61,620 nucleotides of DNA from Paracoccaceae bacterium. Its GTDB lineage: Bacteria > Pseudomonadota > Alphaproteobacteria > Rhodobacterales > Rhodobacteraceae. Below the pieces are notes generated by a model, which worked only from the letters and a program-made list of their open reading frames with translations, did not search any database and was not told the DNA's origin. The position numbers and the translations under genes are program-made. The DNA is taken from positions 1 to 61,620 of the forward strand of contig JANQRE010000021.1 of assembly GCA_028284705.1 (NCBI GenBank). The letters are read 5' to 3'. Below, piece after piece: positions 16,884-28,360 of this stretch (the stretch's first letter is position 1; each line of letters opens with the position of its first letter).

Positions 16884-18806
16884 ATGGCCAAAGTCATTGG
16901 GATCGACCTTGGAACCACCAACTCTTGCGTGGCCATCATGGATGGATCGCAGCCGCGCGTGATCGAGAACGCAGAGGGCGCACGCACCACGCCGTCGATC
17001 GTCGCCTTCACCGACAATGAACGCCTTGTCGGTCAGCCTGCCAAACGTCAGGCCGTCACCAACCCCGACAACACGATCTTCGCCGTGAAGCGTCTGATCG
17101 GTCGCCGGTTCGACGACAAAGATATCGAGAAAGATAAGAAGAACCTCCCCTACGCTGTCATCGATGGCGGCAATGGCGACGCATGGGTCGAAGCCGGGGG
17201 TGAGAAGTATTCTCCGTCACAAATCTCCGCTTTCATCCTGCAAAAGATGAAAGAAACCGCCGAGAGCTATCTGGGCGAAGATGTCACGCAAGCCGTCATC
17301 ACCGTTCCTGCCTATTTCAACGACGCACAACGTCAGGCCACCAAAGATGCCGGTAAGATCGCCGGCCTCGAAGTGCTGCGGATCATCAACGAACCGACCG
17401 CGGCTGCGCTGGCCTATGGCCTCGACAAGAAAGAGACGAAAACCATCGCGGTCTATGACCTTGGCGGTGGTACGTTCGACATCACGATCCTCGAAATCGA
17501 CGATGGTCTGTTCGAAGTAAAATCCACCAACGGCGATACGTTCCTTGGTGGTGAAGACTTCGACATGCGCATCGTGAACTACCTCGCCGAGGAGTTCAAA
17601 AAAGAGAACGGCGTCGATCTGACGAAAGACAAGATGGCCCTGCAGCGTCTGAAAGAAGCCGCTGAGAAAGCCAAGATCGAACTGTCGTCTTCCGCACAGA
17701 CCGAGATCAACCAGCCGTTCATCTCGATGGACGCCTCGTCCGGTACGCCGCTTCACCTGGTGATGAAGCTGACCCGTGCGAAGCTGGAATCGCTGGTTTC
17801 TGACCTGATCAAGAAGTCGATCAAGCCATGTCAGGCCGCGCTGAAAGACGCCGGTCTTGCGACATCGGATATCGATGAGGTTGTTCTGGTCGGTGGTATG
17901 ACCCGGATGCCGAAGGTGATCGAAGAGGTCACCAAATTCTTCGGCAAAGAGCCGAACAAAGGCGTGAACCCCGATGAGGTCGTTGCCTCTGGTGCGGCCG
18001 TTCAGGCCGGTGTTCTGCAAGGTGATGTGAAGGACGTTGTCCTTCTCGACGTCACTCCTCTGTCGCTTGGTATCGAGACGCTTGGTGGTGTGTTCACCCG
18101 CCTGATCGATCGCAACACGACGATCCCGACGAAGAAGAGCCAAATCTTCTCCACGGCTGAGGACAACCAGAACGCCGTGACGATCCGGGTGTTCCAGGGT
18201 GAGCGCGAGATGGCTGCCGACAACAAGATTCTCGGCCAGTTCAACCTCGAAGAAATCCCGCCCGCACCGCGCGGCCTGCCGCAGATCGAAGTGACCTTCG
18301 ATATCGACGCTAACGGCATCGTGTCCGTCTCTGCGAAGGACAAAGGCACCGGTAAAGAGCAGGCGATCACGATCCAAGCCTCTGGTGGTCTCAGCGATGA
18401 GGACATCGAGCAAATGGTGAAAGACGCCGAAGCCAACGCCGAGGCTGATGCCGAGCGCAAGGAACTGGTCGAAGCGAAGAACCAGGCCGAAAGCCTGATC
18501 CATGGCACCAAGAAGTCGCTCGAAGAGCATGGCGACAAGGTCGACGGCTCCACCGTTGAAGCGATTGAACTGGCGATGAAGGCTCTGGAGGAGACTCTGG
18601 AAACCGAAGATGCCGGCAAGATCAAAGGTGGCATCCAGAACCTGACCGATGCCGCGATGAAACTTGGTGAAGCCATCTACAAGGCACAGCAGGATGAAGC
18701 TGCCGCCGCCGAAGATGCTGAGGATGACGATGATCGCCAACGCGGTGTCGATGAAGACATCGTGGACGCTGATTTCGAGGATCTGGACGACGACAAACGC
18801 GCGTGA
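16884..18806 (+). CDS. dnaK: Molecular chaperone DnaK (Hsp70)
   Basis: ATP-driven chaperone for nascent and stress-denatured proteins, working with DnaJ and GrpE (both in this window). It has 640 residues: the N-terminal ATPase domain ([14 protein letters not shown] at the start; [12 protein letters not shown]), the substrate-binding domain from about residue 390, the helical lid, and an acidic C-terminal tail with DDDD and DFEDLDDD. An open frame runs upstream to 16548, but the ATG at 16884 has an AAAGGA site and the family N-terminus. The heat-shock promoter upstream and dnaJ 79 bp downstream give the classical operon. Confidence 0.98.
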   Translation: MAKVIGIDLGTTNSCVAIMDGSQPRVIENAEGARTTPSIVAFTDNERLVGQPAKRQAVTNPDNTIFAVKRLIGRRFDDKDIEKDKKNLPYAVIDGGNGDAWVEAGGEKYSPSQISAFILQKMKETAESYLGEDVTQAVITVPAYFNDAQRQATKDAGKIAGLEVLRIINEPTAAALAYGLDKKETKTIAVYDLGGGTFDITILEIDDGLFEVKSTNGDTFLGGEDFDMRIVNYLAEEFKKENGVDLTKDKMALQRLKEAAEKAKIELSSSAQTEINQPFISMDASSGTPLHLVMKLTRAKLESLVSDLIKKSIKPCQAALKDAGLATSDIDEVVLVGGMTRMPKVIEEVTKFFGKEPNKGVNPDEVVASGAAVQAGVLQGDVKDVVLLDVTPLSLGIETLGGVFTRLIDRNTTIPTKKSQIFSTAEDNQNAVTIRVFQGEREMAADNKILGQFNLEEIPPAPRGLPQIEVTFDIDANGIVSVSAKDKGTGKEQAITIQASGGLSDEDIEQMVKDAEANAEADAERKELVEAKNQAESLIHGTKKSLEEHGDKVDGSTVEAIELAMKALEETLETEDAGKIKGGIQNLTDAAMKLGEAIYKAQQDEAAAAEDAEDDDDRQRGVDEDIVDADFEDLDDDKRA

Positions 18807-18827
18807 TCTTAACGCGCCCTGATAAGC

Positions 18828-18858
18828 AAGACCGGCTCCGCGTCATGGGGCCGGTCTT
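18828..18858 (+). terminator. Hairpin between dnaK and dnaJ
   Basis: Perfect 9-bp stem AAGACCGGC (18828-18836) / GCCGGTCTT (18850-18858) with a 13-nt loop. It is followed by CGCCGTTTC rather than a clean T-run, so it may act as a partial terminator or 3' stabiliser that makes dnaK mRNA more abundant than dnaJ. Confidence 0.55.
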
Positions 18859-18885
18859 CGCCGTTTCAGGAAAGGGCATCTGAAC

Positions 18886-20025
18886 ATGGCAAAGCGTGAT
18901 TATTACGATGTTCTTGGCGTCTCGAAAGGCGCGTCGGCGGATGACATAAAGAAGGCATTTCGTAGTAAGGCCAAACAGCTTCACCCGGACCGTAACGCTG
19001 ACAATCCGAATGCCGAAGCCGAGTTCAAGGAAGCGAATGAGGCTTACGAGGTTCTGAAGGACGCCGACAAGAAGGCGGCTTATGACCGCTTTGGGCACGC
19101 CGCATTTGAGGGCGGCATGGGCGGCGGACGCCCGGGCACCGGCGGACAGGGTGATTTTGCCTCAGCCTTCTCGGATGTGTTCGAAGATCTCTTCGGCGAT
19201 TTCATGGGCGGCGGCGGACGTGGCGGACGGCAGCGTGCCTCACGCGGGTCGGACCTGCGCTACAATTTGCGCGTCTCCTTGGAAGAAGCGTTCACCGGTT
19301 CGCAAAAGGCGATCACCGTGCCGACCTCCGTCACCTGTAGCTCTTGCGATGGCAGTGGTGCGGAAGGGGGAGCCGAGCCTCAGACCTGTCCGACTTGCTC
19401 CGGCATGGGCAAGGTGCGCGCGCAACAAGGGTTCTTCACGGTTGAACGGACATGTCCGACTTGCAACGGCATAGGTCAGATCATCAAGAATCCGTGCAAA
19501 ACCTGTGGCGGCTCAGGTCGTGAGCAGAAAGAACGCGCGCTCTCGGTCAACATCCCAGCTGGAGTTGAGACCGGCACGCGTATCCGCCTCGCGGGTGAAG
19601 GCGAAGCCGGCATGCGTGGCGGACCGTCGGGCGATCTTTATATCTTCATCGAAGTGCAGGAGCATGAACTGTTTCAGCGCGATGGGGTCGACTTGTTCTG
19701 TCGCGTGCCGGTCTCTATGGCCACAGCAGCCATTGGCGGCGATGTCGAAGTGCCGACGATTGATGGCGGTCGCAGCCGCGTGAAGGTTCCTGCCGGATCG
19801 CAATCCGGTCGTCAGATGCGGCTGAAGAACAAGGGCATGCCCGCGCTTCGTGGAGCTGGAGCAGGGGACATGTTCATCGAGCTTGCTGTCGAGACGCCGG
19901 TGAACCTGACCTCGAAGCAGAAAGAGCTGTTGCGCGAGTTTGAGAAGCTGAGTGAGGAGAACAACCCACAGCTCAGCAAGTTCTTTTCAAAGGTGAAAGG
20001 GTTCTGGGACGATATGAAGTCCTAA
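18886..20025 (+). CDS. dnaJ: Co-chaperone DnaJ (Hsp40, type I)
   Basis: Stimulates DnaK ATPase and delivers substrates. It has 379 residues: J domain (1-70) with the essential HPD tripeptide in LHPDRNADN, a Gly/Phe-rich region ([19 protein letters not shown]), four CxxCxGxG zinc-binding repeats ([32 protein letters not shown]), and the C-terminal substrate-binding domains. A ribosome binding site AAAGGG lies before the ATG. The 3' end overlaps the convergent rbsK gene by 4 nt. Confidence 0.98.
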   Translation: MAKRDYYDVLGVSKGASADDIKKAFRSKAKQLHPDRNADNPNAEAEFKEANEAYEVLKDADKKAAYDRFGHAAFEGGMGGGRPGTGGQGDFASAFSDVFEDLFGDFMGGGGRGGRQRASRGSDLRYNLRVSLEEAFTGSQKAITVPTSVTCSSCDGSGAEGGAEPQTCPTCSGMGKVRAQQGFFTVERTCPTCNGIGQIIKNPCKTCGGSGREQKERALSVNIPAGVETGTRIRLAGEGEAGMRGGPSGDLYIFIEVQEHELFQRDGVDLFCRVPVSMATAAIGGDVEVPTIDGGRSRVKVPAGSQSGRQMRLKNKGMPALRGAGAGDMFIELAVETPVNLTSKQKELLREFEKLSEENNPQLSKFFSKVKGFWDDMKS

Positions 20026-20873
20026 GCCTTGAAAGCATCCACTTCGGCGCGGCTCGGAAACGCATCTGACGTTCCGCGCCGGGTAACTTTCAGCGCAGCG
20101 GCCTTAGCAGCGAGTTCCATGGCAGCTCTCGCGTCCATCCCCTGATCAAATCCAGCCGCCAGATAGCCCGCGAAGCAATCGCCTGCGCCAGTCGTATCAA
20201 TGGGGTCGACTTTGACTGCAGGCACATGAGTAGTTTCTCCGGCTTCGATCAGGTCGGCCCCATCTGCGCCTCGTGTGATCAGAACGCGGGACACATCGAC
20301 ATCGCCGAGACTACCGGTCAGTTGCTCATGCTCCACGGCATTTAGAAGAAGCATATCGATATGCGGCAAGACAGCTTTAACGGCGGTGACCTCAAACGGA
20401 GCCGCCGAATAGAGAACTGTCATGCCGAGTGATTTCCCGCGCTCAGCCGCCGCTGCGCTGAGGTTCACCTCGTTTTGCAGCAGCAGAATGTCGCCCGGTT
20501 TCGCCGCGTCTAAAGCCGACAGCTCGGAAACCCCCAAAGTCGCATTCGCCCCCGGATAAAGCGTGATGACGTTCTCAGCATCGGTATCCACGATGATCGT
20601 GGCATTGCCGGTTGGTTGATCCCCGCGCAGGATGGACGCGGTGCCGACGCCGCGATCTGCCATTGCCTCAATCGCCCAATCTCCATCATCACCGACGGCA
20701 CCAATATGCCGGACATCTGACCCCGCAAGTGCGGCAGCAATGGATTGGTTCGCTCCTTTCCCGCCGAGGCCGCGCGCGTATTCATTTGCGGCCAGGGTTT
20801 CGCCCGGCTCCGGCAAACGGTCCACATAATAAAAGAAATCCGCGTTAATCGAGCCGAGAGAAAAAATCGCCAT
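20022..20873 (-). CDS. rbsK: Ribokinase (PfkB family)
   Basis: Phosphorylates ribose (or a related pentose or nucleoside) to the 5-phosphate. It has 283 residues of the PfkB fold: [20 protein letters not shown] and GGKGANQS near the N-terminus and the C-terminal catalytic motif [14 protein letters not shown] containing the base D. The start is taken as ATG at 20873, which overlaps the maeB stop (TGATG); the open frame extends 69 nt further upstream without support. The substrate is inferred from similarity to ribokinase, and no ribose transporter is adjacent, so another sugar is possible. Confidence 0.84.
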   Translation of the reverse strand: MAIFSLGSINADFFYYVDRLPEPGETLAANEYARGLGGKGANQSIAAALAGSDVRHIGAVGDDGDWAIEAMADRGVGTASILRGDQPTGNATIIVDTDAENVITLYPGANATLGVSELSALDAAKPGDILLLQNEVNLSAAAAERGKSLGMTVLYSAAPFEVTAVKAVLPHIDMLLLNAVEHEQLTGSLGDVDVSRVLITRGADGADLIEAGETTHVPAVKVDPIDTTGAGDCFAGYLAAGFDQGMDARAAMELAAKAAALKVTRRGTSDAFPSRAEVDAFKA

Positions 20874-23131
20874 CAGCCGACCCGGCAGGCAGCCATGACG
20901 GCCATGTTGAGAATGTCGTTGGACGTGGCGGTCGTGGAACATAGCTGTACCGAGTGCTCAGTCCCGGACAGAATCGGTCCGATCACCGTGGCACCGCCCA
21001 TTTCCTGCATAAGTTTCACCGAAATCGATGCGGAGTGGCGTGCCGGAACAACGAGAATATTGGCGGGTTGAGTGAGACGACAGAACGGATATGTCTCTAG
21101 AACATCCGGGTTCAGAGCCACATCCACATTCATCTCGCCGTCGAACTCAAAATCAACACCGCGCTGATCGAGGACGCGCGGCGCATGGGCCATTTTCTCC
21201 GCCCGCTCCGACACCGGGTAGCCGAAGGTCGAAAAGCTCACGAAAGCAACGCGGGGCTCAAGGCCCAGAGATCGGGCCGTGTGGGCGGCGCGCTCGGCGA
21301 TATCGGCTAGGTCTTCTTCATTCGGCCATTCATGCACCAACGTGTCCGCGATCAGGACAATGCGCCCCTTGCGCAGGACCGCTGTCACCCCGACGGCGCC
21401 GTCTTCTTCCGACACATCGAGCACGTGATTGATAAGCTGAAGCACATGCGCCGATTTTCGCGTCGCACCCGTGACCAGCCCGTCCCCGTGCCCATGCGCC
21501 AACATGAGCGCCGAGAAGACATGGCGGTCGCGCGCGGACAGCCGATGCACATCCTGATAGTCGTACCCTTTTCGCTGCAGGCGCGAATAAAGGAACTCTT
21601 TATAAGCCTCGAGATGTTCGGAGTTGGCCGCATTCACGACCGTCAGCTCGCGCACCGCTTCGCCCAGACCCGCCGCTTCCAGCTTCGTGCGCACATCATC
21701 CTCACGCCCGACCACCAGTGATTGCCCGAACCCGGCGCGTTGATAGGCAACCGCCGCCTTGAGCACGCGGACATCATCCCCCTCCGAGAAGATCATCCGC
21801 GACTGCGCTTTGCGGGCGCGGTTGTGCAGACCGTCCAGCATCGTCGCCGTCGGATCCATCCGGGCTTTCAGAATGCCTTCGTAGCTTTCAAAATCCACGA
21901 TCGGTTTGCGCGACACAGCGGTATCCATCCCGGCCTGCGCGACCGCCGGAGGGATTTTGTGAATCAGACGCGGATCAAAGGGCGTGGGGATGATGTAATC
22001 GCGACCAAAGGCCAGTTTACGACCATAGGCGACGGCGACCTCGTCTGGAACATCTTCTCGCGCGAGCTCCGCAAGTGCCTCCGCACAAGCGATTTTCATC
22101 GCGTCATTGATCGTGCGCGCCCGGATATCGAGCGCACCCCGGAAGAGATAGGGGAAACACAGCACATTGTTGATCTGGTTGGGGTAATCCGACCGACCCG
22201 TGGCGACGATAGCATCTGGGCGAATCTCATGAGCATCTTCCGGCGTGATCTCCGGATCCGGGTTGGCCATGGCAAAGATCACCGGATTGTCGGCCATCGA
22301 TTTCACCATATCCTGGGTCACCGCGCCCTTGGCCGAAACGCCAAGAAAGACATCTGCACCCTTCATGGCTTCTTCAAGCGTGCGGTCGTCGGTCTTTGCC
22401 GCATGGGCAGATTTCCACTGGTTCATGCCTTCTTTGCGGCCCTGGTAAATGACGCCTTTTGTGTCACAAACAATGCAATTGTTGTGCTTCGCGCCCATCG
22501 CCTTAATCAGCTCGATACACGCGATGCCCGCGGCCCCAGCACCGTTCAGCACTATTTTGCAGTCTTCGATCTTTTTCCCCGTCAGATGCAGCGCATTCAG
22601 CAACCCAGCGGCGCAAATCACGGCAGTACCGTGTTGGTCATCGTGGAAGACGGGAATGTCCATCTCTTCGCGCAGGCGCTGCTCGATGATGAAACACTCG
22701 GGCGCCTTGATATCCTCGAGGTTGATGCCGCCAAAACTTGGGCCCATGAGGCGCACCGCGTTGATGAATTCATCGGCATCTTCAGTATCGAGCTCGATAT
22801 CGATCGAATTCACGTCGGCGAACCTTTTGAACAGGACCGATTTACCCTCCATCACCGGCTTTGACGCCAGCGCACCGAGATTGCCAAGGCCCAGAATGGC
22901 GGAGCCGTTAGAAATCACGGCAACCATGTTGCCCTTGGTCGTGTAGTCATACGCCGTGGCGGGGTCTTCGGCGATCGCCTCGACAGGCACCGCAACGCCC
23001 GGTGAATAGGCGAGGCTCAGATCACGCTGGGTCGCCATCGGCGTCGAGGCGGAAATCTCGATTTTGCCGGGCTTGGGCTCCAAATGGTAGGCAAGCGCTT
23101 CTTCGCGGGTGACGTTGCTTTTCTTGGGCAT
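20873..23131 (-). CDS. maeB: NADP-dependent malic enzyme with phosphotransacetylase-like domain
   Basis: Oxidatively decarboxylates malate to pyruvate, giving NADPH. The 752-residue protein has a malic enzyme domain (about 1-430; [31 protein letters not shown], and the Rossmann motif [12 protein letters not shown]) fused to a phosphate acetyl/butyryltransferase-like domain (about 430-752; [15 protein letters not shown]). In characterised MaeB enzymes this second domain is regulatory, sensing acetyl-CoA. The start at 23131 ([13 protein letters not shown]) replaces a longer frame. It overlaps rbsK at its stop and is divergent from mutS. Confidence 0.94.
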   Translation of the reverse strand: MPKKSNVTREEALAYHLEPKPGKIEISASTPMATQRDLSLAYSPGVAVPVEAIAEDPATAYDYTTKGNMVAVISNGSAILGLGNLGALASKPVMEGKSVLFKRFADVNSIDIELDTEDADEFINAVRLMGPSFGGINLEDIKAPECFIIEQRLREEMDIPVFHDDQHGTAVICAAGLLNALHLTGKKIEDCKIVLNGAGAAGIACIELIKAMGAKHNNCIVCDTKGVIYQGRKEGMNQWKSAHAAKTDDRTLEEAMKGADVFLGVSAKGAVTQDMVKSMADNPVIFAMANPDPEITPEDAHEIRPDAIVATGRSDYPNQINNVLCFPYLFRGALDIRARTINDAMKIACAEALAELAREDVPDEVAVAYGRKLAFGRDYIIPTPFDPRLIHKIPPAVAQAGMDTAVSRKPIVDFESYEGILKARMDPTATMLDGLHNRARKAQSRMIFSEGDDVRVLKAAVAYQRAGFGQSLVVGREDDVRTKLEAAGLGEAVRELTVVNAANSEHLEAYKEFLYSRLQRKGYDYQDVHRLSARDRHVFSALMLAHGHGDGLVTGATRKSAHVLQLINHVLDVSEEDGAVGVTAVLRKGRIVLIADTLVHEWPNEEDLADIAERAAHTARSLGLEPRVAFVSFSTFGYPVSERAEKMAHAPRVLDQRGVDFEFDGEMNVDVALNPDVLETYPFCRLTQPANILVVPARHSASISVKLMQEMGGATVIGPILSGTEHSVQLCSTTATSNDILNMAVMAACRVG

Positions 23132-23254
23132 GCGGTGAGTCTCAAGTCTGTTGGGCCGAGACCTTTGGTAACTGGGAACGCGCCAAGTCACAATTCCGTC
23201 TTTCACCCGCCCGCCAGCCTGATTACTCTCTTTGAAACCACAGCGGGGGCTGTT

Positions 23255-25915
23255 TTGAGCAGTACAAAAACAACTGTCACACCGATGATGGCGCAGTTCC
23301 TTGAAATCAAGGAAGGCTATCCGAACGCGCTGTTGTTCTATCGGATGGGCGATTTTTATGAGTTGTTTTTCGACGATGCGGTTGCTGCCGCCGAGGCGCT
23401 CGATATCGCCCTGACAAAGCGCGGCAAGCACCTGGGCCAGGATATTCCGATGTGTGGAGTGCCGGTTCACGCCGCCGAGAACTACTTGCTTACTCTGATC
23501 CGAAAAGGCTTTCGGGTTGCCGTGTGTGAGCAGATGGAGGACCCTGCAGAGGCGAAGAAGCGTGGGTCAAAATCCGTTGTGCGGCGCGAGGTCGTCCGGC
23601 TGGTCACGCCCGGAACACTGACGGAAGACAGCCTTCTCGACGCACGGCAGAACAATTACCTTGCCGCCTTTGCGCAGGTTCGGGATGCATCCGCCCTGGC
23701 CTGGATAGATATCTCAACCGGAGAGGTTCGGGTGACCGATTGTCCGCCCGTCCGGCTTGGACCCGAGTTGGCACGCCTCGCACCGCGCGAGGTCCTGTTG
23801 CCCGAGGCGCGGGCAGAGGATTATGAGGATGTTGTTGCCGAAACCGGGGCAGCGGTGACGCTTCTCTCGGGCGCGAGTTTCGACTCTGTTTCTGCGGAAA
23901 AGCGGCTTCTTGACCTTTACTCGGTTGCATCCCTCGACGCGTTTGGCGGATTGGGGCGGTCGGAAGTTTCGGCGCTGGGCGCTTTGGTTGATTATCTCTC
24001 GATCACCCAGAAAGCATCACTTCCACATGTGCGCCCACCGACAAAGGAGCGTTTTGGTACGTCGATGCAGATCGATGCCGCTACAAGGCGCAATCTGGAA
24101 CTGACGCAAAGCCTCAACGGTGGGAAGTCTGGCAGCCTTCTTGCCACAATTGATCGCACGCTTACCGCCGGGGGAGGGCGCCTGCTTGCGCGTCGGCTTT
24201 CGAACCCGTCGACCGATCTGAAAGAACTTTCTGCACGCCAGGACTGTGTTACCTGGTTTGAAGGCGATGATGCGGCCCGGAGCGACATTCGAGCGACGCT
24301 GCGCAAGGTTCCTGACATGGATCGCGCATTGACGCGTTTGTCGCTGAATCGAGGTGGGCCGCGTGACCTTGCAGCGATCCGGGATGGCCTAGATCAGGCT
24401 CTAAACCTGCAGAAAACGCTGAATTCTGTTCGATCGAGCGAACCGTTATTGTCCATCATTTCGGACATACGCGGTGACCGGGATTTGCACAGCCGCCTTG
24501 ATGAAACACTTGTTGCCGAGCCGCCTTTGTTGGCTCGAGATGGTGGGTTTGTCGCGTCAGGTCACAGTTCCGAACTGGATGAATTACGGGCATTGCGAGA
24601 TGACGGACGCAAGGTCATCGCTGGTTTACAATCGCAGTATTCCAAAGACACAGGCGTGTCGGCGTTGAAGATCAAGCACAACAACGTGCTTGGATATTTT
24701 ATCGAGACGCCCGCCACGCATGCTCAAAAGATGCTGTCGGCACCTCTGTCAGAGACCTTTATCCACCGCCAGACGACCGCGAATGCTGTCAGGTTCACTA
24801 CTGTCGACCTCTCCGAGATGGAAACGAAGATTCTGAATGCAGGCGGCGCGGCTTTGGACCTGGAGACCCAAATCTTCACGCAATTGGTCGATCTGGTTCT
24901 TGCTTCCGCCGACAAGATCAACCGCTGCGCAGAAGCGCTCGCCGAATTGGACCTTCATGCGGCCTTCGCCGAACTCGCCCGGTCGGAAAACTGGGTGCGC
25001 CCGGTTCTGGAAAATACCCGTGCGTTGGAGATTGAAGACGGTCGCCACCCGGTCGTGGAAGCCGCGCTGCGAACCCAGTCGGGCGCGCCATTTATTTCCA
25101 ACTCAAGCAATCTGACCGCCGAAAAGTATGACGCGCGTATTTTGCTTCTGACCGGACCGAATATGGCCGGTAAATCGACCTATCTGCGGCAGACGGCAAT
25201 AATCGCGCTTTTGGCCCAAATAGGGTCTTTTGTTCCGGCCAAATCCGCCAAAATAGGACTCGTGTCTCAGCTCTTTTCGCGGGTGGGTGCATCGGATGAT
25301 CTCGCGAGGGGACGGTCCACATTCATGGTGGAGATGGTCGAGACCGCGTCGATCTTAAACCAGGCCGACGACCGCGCGCTGATCATTCTGGATGAGATCG
25401 GCCGCGGCACAGCAACCTATGACGGGTTATCCATCGCCTGGGCGGTTTTGGAACATCTGCACGAGGTCAATCGCTGCCGGGCCTTATTCGCCACCCACTA
25501 CCATGAGCTGACAGCGCTCGGCGGGAAGCTGTCGGGCGTTGCCAACGCGACGGTTGCCGTCAAAGAGTGGGAAGGTGATGTCATCTTCCTGCACGAGGTT
25601 CGCGAAGGGGCCGCGGATCGGTCTTACGGTGTGCAGGTCGCGAAACTTGCTGGACTTCCCGAGGCCGTTGTTGACCGGGCGCGGGTCATTCTGGACCAGC
25701 TCGAGGCCGGAGATCGGGAGGGCAAGCGTGATGCAAGCGCCATGATCGATGATCTGCCGCTTTTTTCTGTTCCGCAGCAAACGCTGCCTCAGCCAAGGCC
25801 AGCGGTTGCTGCGGAACTGGACGAGCGCGTCGCGGCCATCCTGCCGGACGAGCTGACCCCACGTGAGGCGCTGCAACTGCTCTATGAGCTTAAGGACTTA
25901 TCCCGGGGTGGATGA
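23255..25915 (+). CDS. mutS: DNA mismatch repair protein MutS
   Basis: Recognises mismatches and small loops and starts repair. It has 886 residues: mismatch-recognition domain with the FYRMGDFYE motif (Phe and Glu contact DNA), connector, lever and clamp domains, then the ATPase with Walker [11 protein letters not shown] (around residue 632) and [12 protein letters not shown]. The frame opens at 23084 inside maeB; the best start is TTG at 23255, with GGGGG 6 nt before it and the sequence [19 protein letters not shown] matching other MutS N-termini. ATG at 23285 is the alternative. The 3' end overlaps grpE by 18 nt. Confidence 0.96.
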   Translation: MSSTKTTVTPMMAQFLEIKEGYPNALLFYRMGDFYELFFDDAVAAAEALDIALTKRGKHLGQDIPMCGVPVHAAENYLLTLIRKGFRVAVCEQMEDPAEAKKRGSKSVVRREVVRLVTPGTLTEDSLLDARQNNYLAAFAQVRDASALAWIDISTGEVRVTDCPPVRLGPELARLAPREVLLPEARAEDYEDVVAETGAAVTLLSGASFDSVSAEKRLLDLYSVASLDAFGGLGRSEVSALGALVDYLSITQKASLPHVRPPTKERFGTSMQIDAATRRNLELTQSLNGGKSGSLLATIDRTLTAGGGRLLARRLSNPSTDLKELSARQDCVTWFEGDDAARSDIRATLRKVPDMDRALTRLSLNRGGPRDLAAIRDGLDQALNLQKTLNSVRSSEPLLSIISDIRGDRDLHSRLDETLVAEPPLLARDGGFVASGHSSELDELRALRDDGRKVIAGLQSQYSKDTGVSALKIKHNNVLGYFIETPATHAQKMLSAPLSETFIHRQTTANAVRFTTVDLSEMETKILNAGGAALDLETQIFTQLVDLVLASADKINRCAEALAELDLHAAFAELARSENWVRPVLENTRALEIEDGRHPVVEAALRTQSGAPFISNSSNLTAEKYDARILLLTGPNMAGKSTYLRQTAIIALLAQIGSFVPAKSAKIGLVSQLFSRVGASDDLARGRSTFMVEMVETASILNQADDRALIILDEIGRGTATYDGLSIAWAVLEHLHEVNRCRALFATHYHELTALGGKLSGVANATVAVKEWEGDVIFLHEVREGAADRSYGVQVAKLAGLPEAVVDRARVILDQLEAGDREGKRDASAMIDDLPLFSVPQQTLPQPRPAVAAELDERVAAILPDELTPREALQLLYELKDLSRGG

Positions 25916-26461
25916 CACGCCAACCTGCGCAGGGCGCAGCAGGCGATCATGCAGCACGAAACCCTCAGTCATCACCTGGATGATGTCGCCGGCTTTCGTG
26001 TCGGGCAAAGGCGCTTCAAACATGGCCTGATGCAGCTGCGGATCGAATTTATCGCCGACTTGCGGTGTAATAGGCTCGATTCCATGCTTTCCGAAGACGT
26101 TGGTCAGCTCACGCAAAGTGAGCTCAATACCCTCAAAAACAGCCTTAGCCGCTTCACGTTGCTCCTCGTCCGCCGCCTCAACCGCGCGTTTCAAATTGTC
26201 ATAGACCGGCAGCATATCGCGCGCGAGTTTTGAGCCGCCATATTGTTCGGCTTCGCGGCGATCCCGTTCTCCGCGCTTGCGGCTATTCTCTGCATCAGCC
26301 AGGGCCCGCAAAAGACGATCCTTGAGCTGATCGCGTTCCGCCACGAGAGCCTCAACGGCATCGCCAACAACATCCTCTTCTTCCATCAGATCGACAGTTT
26401 CTTCCGCCATCGCTTCCAGATGGTCGGTTTGGAAGTCGTCCTCATCCTTCGGGTTCGTCAT
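25898..26461 (-). CDS. grpE: Nucleotide exchange factor GrpE
   Basis: Releases ADP from DnaK. It has 187 residues: an acidic N-terminus ([18 protein letters not shown]), a long coiled coil with [23 protein letters not shown], and the C-terminal beta domain with the conserved [21 protein letters not shown]. It lies 3 nt downstream of hrcA, forming an hrcA-grpE operon apart from dnaKJ, a common alphaproteobacterial arrangement. Confidence 0.96.
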   Translation of the reverse strand: MTNPKDEDDFQTDHLEAMAEETVDLMEEEDVVGDAVEALVAERDQLKDRLLRALADAENSRKRGERDRREAEQYGGSKLARDMLPVYDNLKRAVEAADEEQREAAKAVFEGIELTLRELTNVFGKHGIEPITPQVGDKFDPQLHQAMFEAPLPDTKAGDIIQVMTEGFVLHDRLLRPAQVGVSSTPG

Positions 26462-26464
26462 GGT

Positions 26465-27532
26465 CTATTTTCCACCACCAGAAATGATCTTGCCCACCAA
26501 TTGGGCCGTGTAATCGACAATCGGAACGATGCGCCCGTAATTCAGACGAGTCGGACCGATGACACCGACGGCTCCAATCACCTTTCGGTCAGCGTTCATA
26601 TATGGAGAAACCACCAAAGAGGAACCCGAAAGTGAAAAGAGTTTGTTCTCTGAGCCAATAAAAATTCGAACTCCTTCGCCCTCCTCCGTCAGATCGAGAA
26701 ATTCGGCGATGTCGCGCTTGCGCTCGAGGTCGTCAAAGAGGGACCGGATGCGATCCAGATCGTCTGAACCCTCAGCCTCATCAAGGAGATTCGCGCGTCC
26801 ACGCACGATCAGACGTTCATCGGATGTACCTTTGCTGTCCCAAATCGCGATTCCGGCCTCAATGAGATCGCCGCTGAGATCATCGATCTCCTTGCGGCGT
26901 TTGTCGATATCCGTTCGGACGTGTTGCTGGAGCGCCGAGATCGTGAGGCCTTCTGCAATCGAGTTCAGATAGTTTGCAGCCTCGCGCATGGCTGACGGAG
27001 TCAGGCCCGGCGGCGGGCTAAAGACCCGATTCTCCACATTCCCATCGGAGAACACCAAAACGGCTAGGGCGCGGTCGGCGGCAAGGCTGACAAACTCGAT
27101 ATGTTTGATCGGCGCTTCATGTTTCGGCGTCAGAACCAAGCTGGCACCATGGGTGAGGCCGGAAAGGGCATGTCCGACGCGGTCGAGCATCGACTCGACG
27201 CCTTCATCCGTGTCCCCAAGCTCCGCTTCGATTTTTTTGCGCTCGTCAGCCGGTAAGTCACCGACCTCGAGAAGCCCATCGACGAACATGCGCAGACCTT
27301 GCTGCGTTGGAATACGGCCCGCAGAGACATGTGGGCTGTTCAGCAGACCAAGATATTCGAGATCTTGCATGACATTCCGGATCGTTGCCGCGCTGACCTG
27401 TTCGCTCAAAGATCGGGTCAGGGTGCGCGATCCGACCGGATCCCCGGTTTCCAGGTACGACTCAACAATGCGCTGAAAAACCTCACGGCTGCGTGCATTC
27501 ATATCATTCAGAAGATTTGGTCCGTCACTCAT
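26465..27532 (-). CDS. hrcA: Heat-inducible transcription repressor HrcA
   Basis: Represses heat-shock operons (typically groESL) by binding CIRCE repeats; GroEL assists its folding. It has 355 residues: a winged helix at the N-terminus (GDPVGSRTLTRSL; AATIRNVMQDLEYLGLL) and a GAF-like effector domain behind it. The ATG at 27532 (MSDGPNLLND) is preferred over the longer frame to 27577. No CIRCE element was found anywhere I looked in the window, so its likely target, groESL, is elsewhere. Confidence 0.93.
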   Translation of the reverse strand: MSDGPNLLNDMNARSREVFQRIVESYLETGDPVGSRTLTRSLSEQVSAATIRNVMQDLEYLGLLNSPHVSAGRIPTQQGLRMFVDGLLEVGDLPADERKKIEAELGDTDEGVESMLDRVGHALSGLTHGASLVLTPKHEAPIKHIEFVSLAADRALAVLVFSDGNVENRVFSPPPGLTPSAMREAANYLNSIAEGLTISALQQHVRTDIDKRRKEIDDLSGDLIEAGIAIWDSKGTSDERLIVRGRANLLDEAEGSDDLDRIRSLFDDLERKRDIAEFLDLTEEGEGVRIFIGSENKLFSLSGSSLVVSPYMNADRKVIGAVGVIGPTRLNYGRIVPIVDYTAQLVGKIISGGGK

Positions 27533-27559
27533 CTTCCGGTCCTGTTCGCCGACCCCGAT

Positions 27560-27588
27560 TTCTAAAGGCCTTCGCACATGATGGTCAA
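27560..27588 (-). promoter_or_regulatory. Housekeeping-type promoter of hrcA-grpE
   Basis: Read on the minus strand: TTGACC, exactly 17 nt, TTAGAA. The hexamers lie at 27583-27588 and 27560-27565. The expected transcript starts close to 27553, about 20 nt before the hrcA start codon, which supports the internal ATG at 27532. It does not resemble the RpoH pattern seen at dnaK. Confidence 0.5.
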
Positions 27589-27593
27589 TCTGC

Positions 27594-27622
27594 TTGCAAC
27601 CCGGAACAGGGCTGGCCTAAGT
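27594..27622 (+). promoter_or_regulatory. Promoter of rph-rdgB-hemW
   Basis: TTGCAA (27594-27599), 17-nt spacer, CTAAGT (27617-27622). Expected start near 27629, about 20 nt before the rph ATG at 27650. It is back to back with the hrcA promoter in the 117-bp divergent gap. Confidence 0.5.
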
Positions 27623-27649
27623 CTCTGGCAACTCTCGAAAGGACATCTC

Positions 27650-28360
27650 ATGCGCCCTTCTGGTCGTGACTTAAATATGATGCGCCCGATTTCAATCGAA
27701 ACCGATGTGACCCGACATGCGGAAGGCTCTTGCCTGATCAAATGCGGCGATACTCACGTGCTTTGCACCGCCTCGCTCGAGGAGCGTGTGCCGCCTTTTT
27801 TGCGCAATTCGGGGCAGGGTTGGGTGACGGCCGAGTACGGCATGTTACCACGTGCAACCCACACACGGATGCGCCGTGAAGCAAAAAACGGCCAGTCTGG
27901 TCGCACTCAGGAAATCCAACGTCTGATCGGGCGGTCGCTGCGTGCCTGTGTGGATCGCCAAGCAATGGGCGAGCGTCAAATCACCGTCGATTGCGATGTA
28001 CTTCAGGCCGATGGCGGAACGCGTTGTGCGTCCATCACAGGCGGCTGGGTCGCTTTGAAGTTGGCGTCGAAGGCCCTTATGGCAGCGGGCGACATTTCGA
28101 GCGATCCGATCCTCGACAATGTTGCGGCGGTCAGTTGTGGGATTTATGCGGGACAGCCGGTCCTGGATTTGGACTACCTTGAAGACAGCGATGCCGGGAC
28201 CGACGCTAATTTTGTCATGACGGGCAAGGGTGGAATGGTTGAGATTCAGGGGTCCGCCGAAGGCGCAACATTTTCCCGCAATGAATTCAACCAGTTAATG
28301 GACTTGGCCGAGCTCGGCGTTGCAGAACTCGTCGCAGCGCAAAATGCTGCTGTGGCGTAA
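27650..28360 (+). CDS. rph: Ribonuclease PH
   Basis: Phosphorolytic 3'-5' exoribonuclease that trims tRNA and rRNA 3' ends. It has 236 residues, the normal family length; [13 protein letters not shown] at the N-terminus and the phosphate-binding GRSLRACVD segment with [12 protein letters not shown] are characteristic. The start is ATG at 27650 with a GAAAGGA site; the open frame extends to 27578. Its stop TAA shares a base with the rdgB ATG (TAATG), so the two are coupled. Confidence 0.97.
   Translation: MRPSGRDLNMMRPISIETDVTRHAEGSCLIKCGDTHVLCTASLEERVPPFLRNSGQGWVTAEYGMLPRATHTRMRREAKNGQSGRTQEIQRLIGRSLRACVDRQAMGERQITVDCDVLQADGGTRCASITGGWVALKLASKALMAAGDISSDPILDNVAAVSCGIYAGQPVLDLDYLEDSDAGTDANFVMTGKGGMVEIQGSAEGATFSRNEFNQLMDLAELGVAELVAAQNAAVA

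Noticed and set aside
17217-18740. A 507-residue open frame on the minus strand opposite dnaK
   Set aside because: It is an antisense shadow of a highly biased coding sequence; its composition is His/Asp/Gln-rich and matches no family, while dnaK on the other strand is certain.
20873-20942. Longer N-terminus of the ribokinase frame
   Set aside because: The extra residues are His/Arg-rich, lie within maeB, and precede the usual family start; the TGATG overlap supports the internal ATG.
21722-22864. A 380-residue open frame opposite maeB
   Set aside because: Antisense shadow; maeB has clear family motifs on the other strand.
27533-27649. CIRCE repeat for HrcA in the hrcA/rph gap
   Set aside because: I looked for TTAGCACTC-N9-GAGTGCTAA here and before dnaK; nothing similar was present.
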